Shown: in pieces, positions 61,261 through 64,000 of the stretch
Numbering within the stretch: position 1 is the stretch's first letter
Layout: each line of letters starts with the position of its first letter
Assembly (NCBI GenBank): GCA_029260345.1
Contig: JAJDDK010000004.1
Coordinates: 372,001-436,000, forward strand
Origin: Phycisphaerales bacterium
GTDB lineage: Bacteria; Planctomycetota; Phycisphaerae; Phycisphaerales; UBA1924
Direction of reading: 5' to 3'
Length of the DNA stretch: 64,000 nt
Notes under the pieces: generated by a model
The model's database searches: none
Seen by the model: the letters and a program-made list of their open reading frames with translations, nothing else
What the model was told of the DNA's origin: nothing
Program-made: the position numbers and the translations under genes

Positions 61261-61743
61261 ATGCCCACGACGAATGGTCATTCACGGAATCTCCAGCACG
61301 AGGTCGGCAAGCGAGAGCCCTTTGCGCTGCTTGAGCAGGAGGCGTATCTGAACCTTGCCAGGACGTACTCGGTCCTCGGCGGGCAACTGGCGACGCTGTT
61401 TAAGGAGCATGGTGTTTCCGATCCGCAATACAACGCGTTGCGCATCATCGCCGGCGCCGGCCGCGATGGGATTCGCTCTGAAGAGATCGGCGATCGGATG
61501 GTGGCGCAGGATCCGGATACGACGCGGCTCATCGATCGCCTCATGAAAGCCGGTTTTGTCGATCGCGATCGAGACCCTGCCGACCGTCGGTGTGTGCTGG
61601 TGAAGGTCACGGCCAAGGGGCGTCGTTTGCTCGATCGGCTTCATGGCAAGGTTATCGCGGTTCATGAGGCGCAATTCGCGAGTCTGTCGCGCCGCGATCT
61701 GAAGCAGCTCAATGATCTTCTTTTTCGGGCGCGCCAGCCATGA
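61261..61743 (+). CDS. MarR-family transcriptional regulator
   Basis: 160 residues. The winged helix reads GVSDPQYNALRIIAGAGRDGIRSEEIGDRMVAQDPDTTRLIDRLMKAGFVDRDRDPADRRCVLVKVTAKGRRLLDRL, with the DRR wing typical of MarR. Helices at both ends give the dimer interface. The ATG at 61261 falls at the predicted transcription start. It probably represses itself and the exported hydrolase gene 113 bp downstream until a small ligand binds. Confidence 0.92.
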   Translation: MPTTNGHSRNLQHEVGKREPFALLEQEAYLNLARTYSVLGGQLATLFKEHGVSDPQYNALRIIAGAGRDGIRSEEIGDRMVAQDPDTTRLIDRLMKAGFVDRDRDPADRRCVLVKVTAKGRRLLDRLHGKVIAVHEAQFASLSRRDLKQLNDLLFRARQP

Positions 61744-61767
61744 GGCTTTTCTTACCGTCAAATAGTC

Positions 61768-61790
61768 GTTGCAACACATTTATTGCAACA
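61768..61790. promoter_or_regulatory. Possible second MarR-type site
   Basis: GTTGCAAC (61768-61775, a perfect palindrome) and a second TTGCAACA (61783-61790), with the TTGCAA cores 14 bp apart. They lie between marR and the exported hydrolase gene and resemble the GGCAACA half-site upstream of marR. Confidence 0.4.
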
Positions 61791-61856
61791 TCACTCTCAC
61801 GCGAGGCGCCGGGGCGGCGTCCGCACATGCAGGTCACCAATTCAGGAGCTCTCACC

Positions 61857-62636
61857 ATGACACGCACACGCATCACCGGAACATTTCTCGCACTGTCACT
61901 GGCCGCTGGTCTCGGCGTTATCGCCGCGAACCAATTCGGTGGTTCGACCGCCATCGCGCAATATGAGACAAAGAAAGAGTCAACAAAGCAGGCGGATACA
62001 GGGTCGCTTGGCCTTTTGACGCCGCAGAATTCGACACTGCTGCTGATCGACTATCAGCCGCAAATGATCTTCGGCGTACATTCGCATGATCGGCAATTGC
62101 TGCGGAACAATGTGGAGGGGCTGGCGAAAGCCGCGAAGACCTTCGGCGTGCCGACCGTGCTGACCACCGTCGCGGCAGAGAGTTTCTCTGGTCCGATGAT
62201 CTCGGAGATTGTCGACGTGTTTCCGGATCACACGCTGTACGACCGCACCAGCATGAACACGTGGGACGACAAGCGCGTGGTCGCCGAGATCGCCAAGGCG
62301 AGTCGGCCCAAGCTCATCATCGGCGCCCTGTGGACGGAAGTCTGCATGGTGATGCCGACACTTGAAGCGATTGAAGATGGCTATGACGTGTACATCGTGA
62401 CGGACGCATCCGGCGGCACGAGCAAGGAAGCCCACGACATGGCCGTGTTGCGGTTGGTGCAGGCGGGCGCGATTCCCGTCACTTGGCAGCAAGTGATGTT
62501 GGAGTGGCAACGCGACTGGGCGAACACGGGCACGTATGAAGCCGTGACGGGCATTGCGCGGGAGCACTCGGGCGCGTATGGCGTCGGCATTGATTACGCC
62601 TACGACATGTTCGGCGCCAAAGAGAGCGGGCACTGA
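61857..62636 (+). CDS. Exported isochorismatase-fold cysteine hydrolase (YcaC-like)
   Basis: 259 residues. A signal segment (TGTFLALSLAAGLGVIAANQFG ...) leads to the isochorismatase core: STLLLIDYQPQMIFG (Asp65), VPTVLTTVAAESFSGP, TLYDRTSMNTWDD and LIIGALWTEVCMVMP with the nucleophile Cys163. The spacing of 98 residues between the Asp and Cys matches YcaC. The substrate is unknown. Export of this fold is unusual, as most members are cytoplasmic. AGGAG lies 9 nt before the ATG at 61857; an open frame from 61740 is unsupported. A strong terminator follows. Confidence 0.88.
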   Translation: MTRTRITGTFLALSLAAGLGVIAANQFGGSTAIAQYETKKESTKQADTGSLGLLTPQNSTLLLIDYQPQMIFGVHSHDRQLLRNNVEGLAKAAKTFGVPTVLTTVAAESFSGPMISEIVDVFPDHTLYDRTSMNTWDDKRVVAEIAKASRPKLIIGALWTEVCMVMPTLEAIEDGYDVYIVTDASGGTSKEAHDMAVLRLVQAGAIPVTWQQVMLEWQRDWANTGTYEAVTGIAREHSGAYGVGIDYAYDMFGAKESGH

Positions 62637-62654
62637 TTGACGGAACACTTGCGT

Positions 62655-62688
62655 CGCGGCGTCCAGGAATGGACGCCGCGGCTTTTTT
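62655..62688 (+). terminator. Rho-independent terminator
   Basis: CGCGGCGTCCA-ggaa-TGGACGCCGCG, 11 perfect base pairs closed by a GNRA-type loop, followed by GC and six Ts. It ends the marR-hydrolase transcript. Confidence 0.93.
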
Positions 62689-62720
62689 CATTTGCATTCT
62701 TCCTCATCAGGAGCGCGGTT

Positions 62721-64000
62721 ATGAAACACATCGCACACACTCTTCGGTCACTATTGTTGGTCGCGGCGGCGTTGTCTCCGGCGGTGGCCCTCGCCCAGCC
62801 GGCGGATCTAGTACTGGTCAACGGACTCGTCACGACGATGAACGAGGCGCAGCCGCAAGCCGAAGCGTTTGCGATGCGCGATGGTGTGTTTGTCGCGGTT
62901 GGCGATGTGGCTGGCGTGCGTGAGTTTATTGGGCCTGATACGCGCGTCATTGACGCCAGCGGCAAGCGCGTGATTCCCGGCCTCATTGACAGTCATACCC
63001 ATGCCGTGCGCGGCGGGCGCTTCTACAACCTGGAATTGCGTTGGGATGGTGTGCTATCGCTTGAGCGAGGGCTTGACATGATTGGTGTGCAGGCGAAGCG
63101 CACGCCGCACGGCCAATGGGTGCGTGTGATTGGCGGCTGGTCGCCGTATCAGTTTGAAGAGCGCCGGATGCCGACTATTGACGAACTCAATGTCGCGGCG
63201 CCGGACACGCCGGTGTTTGTGCTGTTTCTGTATTCACAGGGGTTTCTGAATCGCGCGGGGGTCGAGGCGCTGGGGCTTGATGAAGACTCGATCCCCCCTG
63301 CCGGCGGTCGGTATGAGTTCATTGACGGCGGCGCCATTCTGCACGCGGAGCCTGATCCAACGATCCTCTACAAAACGATTGCGCGATTGCCCGGACTGTC
63401 GCCTGCGGACCAAGTCAACAGCACGATGCACTTCTTTCGGGAACTCAGTCGGTTCGGTTTGACGAGTGTGATTGACGCCGGCGGCGGTGGCCATCTGTTC
63501 CCGAATGATTACGGCGGGAGTCTCGCGCTCGCTGATCAGGGCGAGTTGCCGATTCGCATCAGCTATTACCTCTTTCCGCAGCGGCCAGGCGCCGAATTCG
63601 AGGATTTCACGCAGTGGACGCGCGAGTATGGGGCCGGGCGCAATGGCGATGCGTCGCACGAGCATGGGTTTGAGCTTGAAGGCGCCGGTGAGTTTCTCGT
63701 GTGGTCGGCGGGCGACTTCGAGAACTTCATGTCGAACCGACCAGAATTGAGTGATCGTGCACAGTGGCGGAGCCAGTTGCACGACGTGACGGAGCTGATG
63801 GTGCAAGAGCAATGGCCGCTGCGTATCCATGCGACGTACGGCGAATCCATCGCGCAGATTCTGGATGTCTTCGAAGCAGTGAAATACGAGCAAGACCGGT
63901 TTGTGCCTCGCTGGGCGATTGATCATGCGGAAACGGCGACACGAGATGAGCTAGAGCGCATCAAGGCATTGGGCGGCGGGGTGGCGATTCAGAATCGCAT
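62721..64000 (+). CDS. Exported YtcJ-like amidohydrolase (3' end outside window)
   Basis: The frame is open from the ATG at 62721 (AGGAG 8 nt upstream) through the window end, 426 complete codons. Signal peptide RSLLLVAAALSPAVALAQ. The amidohydrolase_3 pattern starts with ADLVLVNGLVTTMNEAQPQAEAFAM, DGVFVAVGD, and the metal motif VIPGLIDSHTHAVRGG (HxH). Later come ELSRFGLTSVIDAGGGG, WPLRIHATYGESI and WAIDHAETATRDELERIKALGGGVAIQ, the third and fourth metal-site strands. Members hydrolyse C-N bonds in amides or cyclic ureas; the substrate here is unknown. It begins after a terminator, so it has its own promoter. Confidence 0.9.
   Translation, partial: MKHIAHTLRSLLLVAAALSPAVALAQPADLVLVNGLVTTMNEAQPQAEAFAMRDGVFVAVGDVAGVREFIGPDTRVIDASGKRVIPGLIDSHTHAVRGGRFYNLELRWDGVLSLERGLDMIGVQAKRTPHGQWVRVIGGWSPYQFEERRMPTIDELNVAAPDTPVFVLFLYSQGFLNRAGVEALGLDEDSIPPAGGRYEFIDGGAILHAEPDPTILYKTIARLPGLSPADQVNSTMHFFRELSRFGLTSVIDAGGGGHLFPNDYGGSLALADQGELPIRISYYLFPQRPGAEFEDFTQWTREYGAGRNGDASHEHGFELEGAGEFLVWSAGDFENFMSNRPELSDRAQWRSQLHDVTELMVQEQWPLRIHATYGESIAQILDVFEAVKYEQDRFVPRWAIDHAETATRDELERIKALGGGVAIQNR

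Overview
The window looks like chromosomal DNA of a GC-rich planctomycete, most likely of the Phycisphaerae type. The lineage call is inference from gene content. The clues are an adjacent DUF1800/DUF1501 pair, a greatly enlarged SecA, futalosine-pathway menaquinone genes (mqnC at the left edge, mqnB at 21 kb), an ECF sigma factor overlapping a Ser/Thr kinase, dockerin/EF-hand motifs in secreted proteins, and a full type II secretion (T2SS) operon.

Layout. 1-5 kb: 3' end of mqnC, an AbiEi/AbiEii toxin-antitoxin pair (-), an arsR-arsM arsenic pair (+), a cluster of two-hairpin repeats, and a Tat-exported metallo-beta-lactamase-fold protein. 5-13 kb: efp, a GNAT acetyltransferase, secA (-), a small exported protein, birA, and a tandem universal stress protein. 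13-18 kb: a membrane glycosyltransferase, DUF1800, DUF1501 and an outer-membrane barrel protein. 18-21 kb: an overlapping (-) operon ribF-nrnA-DNA methylase, then mqnB (+).

21.9-51.4 kb is the centrepiece, a 30-kb envelope-machine locus. A pilM-pilN-pilO-pilP-like-pilB operon (+) runs head-on, 2 bp apart, into an 11-gene T2SS operon on the other strand (gspH-G-E-F-D-I-J-K-L-M-C in transcription order). Upstream on the T2SS strand lie a small basic ORF, a dockerin protein, a 1348-residue acidic Ig-repeat exoprotein and a lone LuxR-type regulator. Then come pilT, pilC and three prepilin/pilin-like genes (+), one of them a 905-residue protein with EF-hand/dockerin-like calcium loops. The type IV pilus genes thus flank the T2SS operon. 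No prepilin peptidase, major pilin or second secretin is visible, so these must be elsewhere or shared.

51-64 kb: a large lipoprotein, tRNA-Ala(UGC), a PilZ protein, a six-cysteine exported peptide divergent from the sigma factor/kinase pair, a PIN-PhoH ATPase, a Nif3-family protein, a PGRP-type amidase, a double zinc-ribbon protein, and a MarR regulator followed by an exported isochorismatase-fold hydrolase and an exported amidohydrolase that runs off the window.

Recurrent themes: ATGA start/stop overlaps; two regulator genes (arsR, marR) with promoter, palindromic operator and start codon so compressed that leaderless mRNAs are predicted; and several families of short hairpin repeats at gene borders, one of which seems to be translated in frame inside mqnC. 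Long ORFs antisense to most real genes are GC-codon shadows and were left out.
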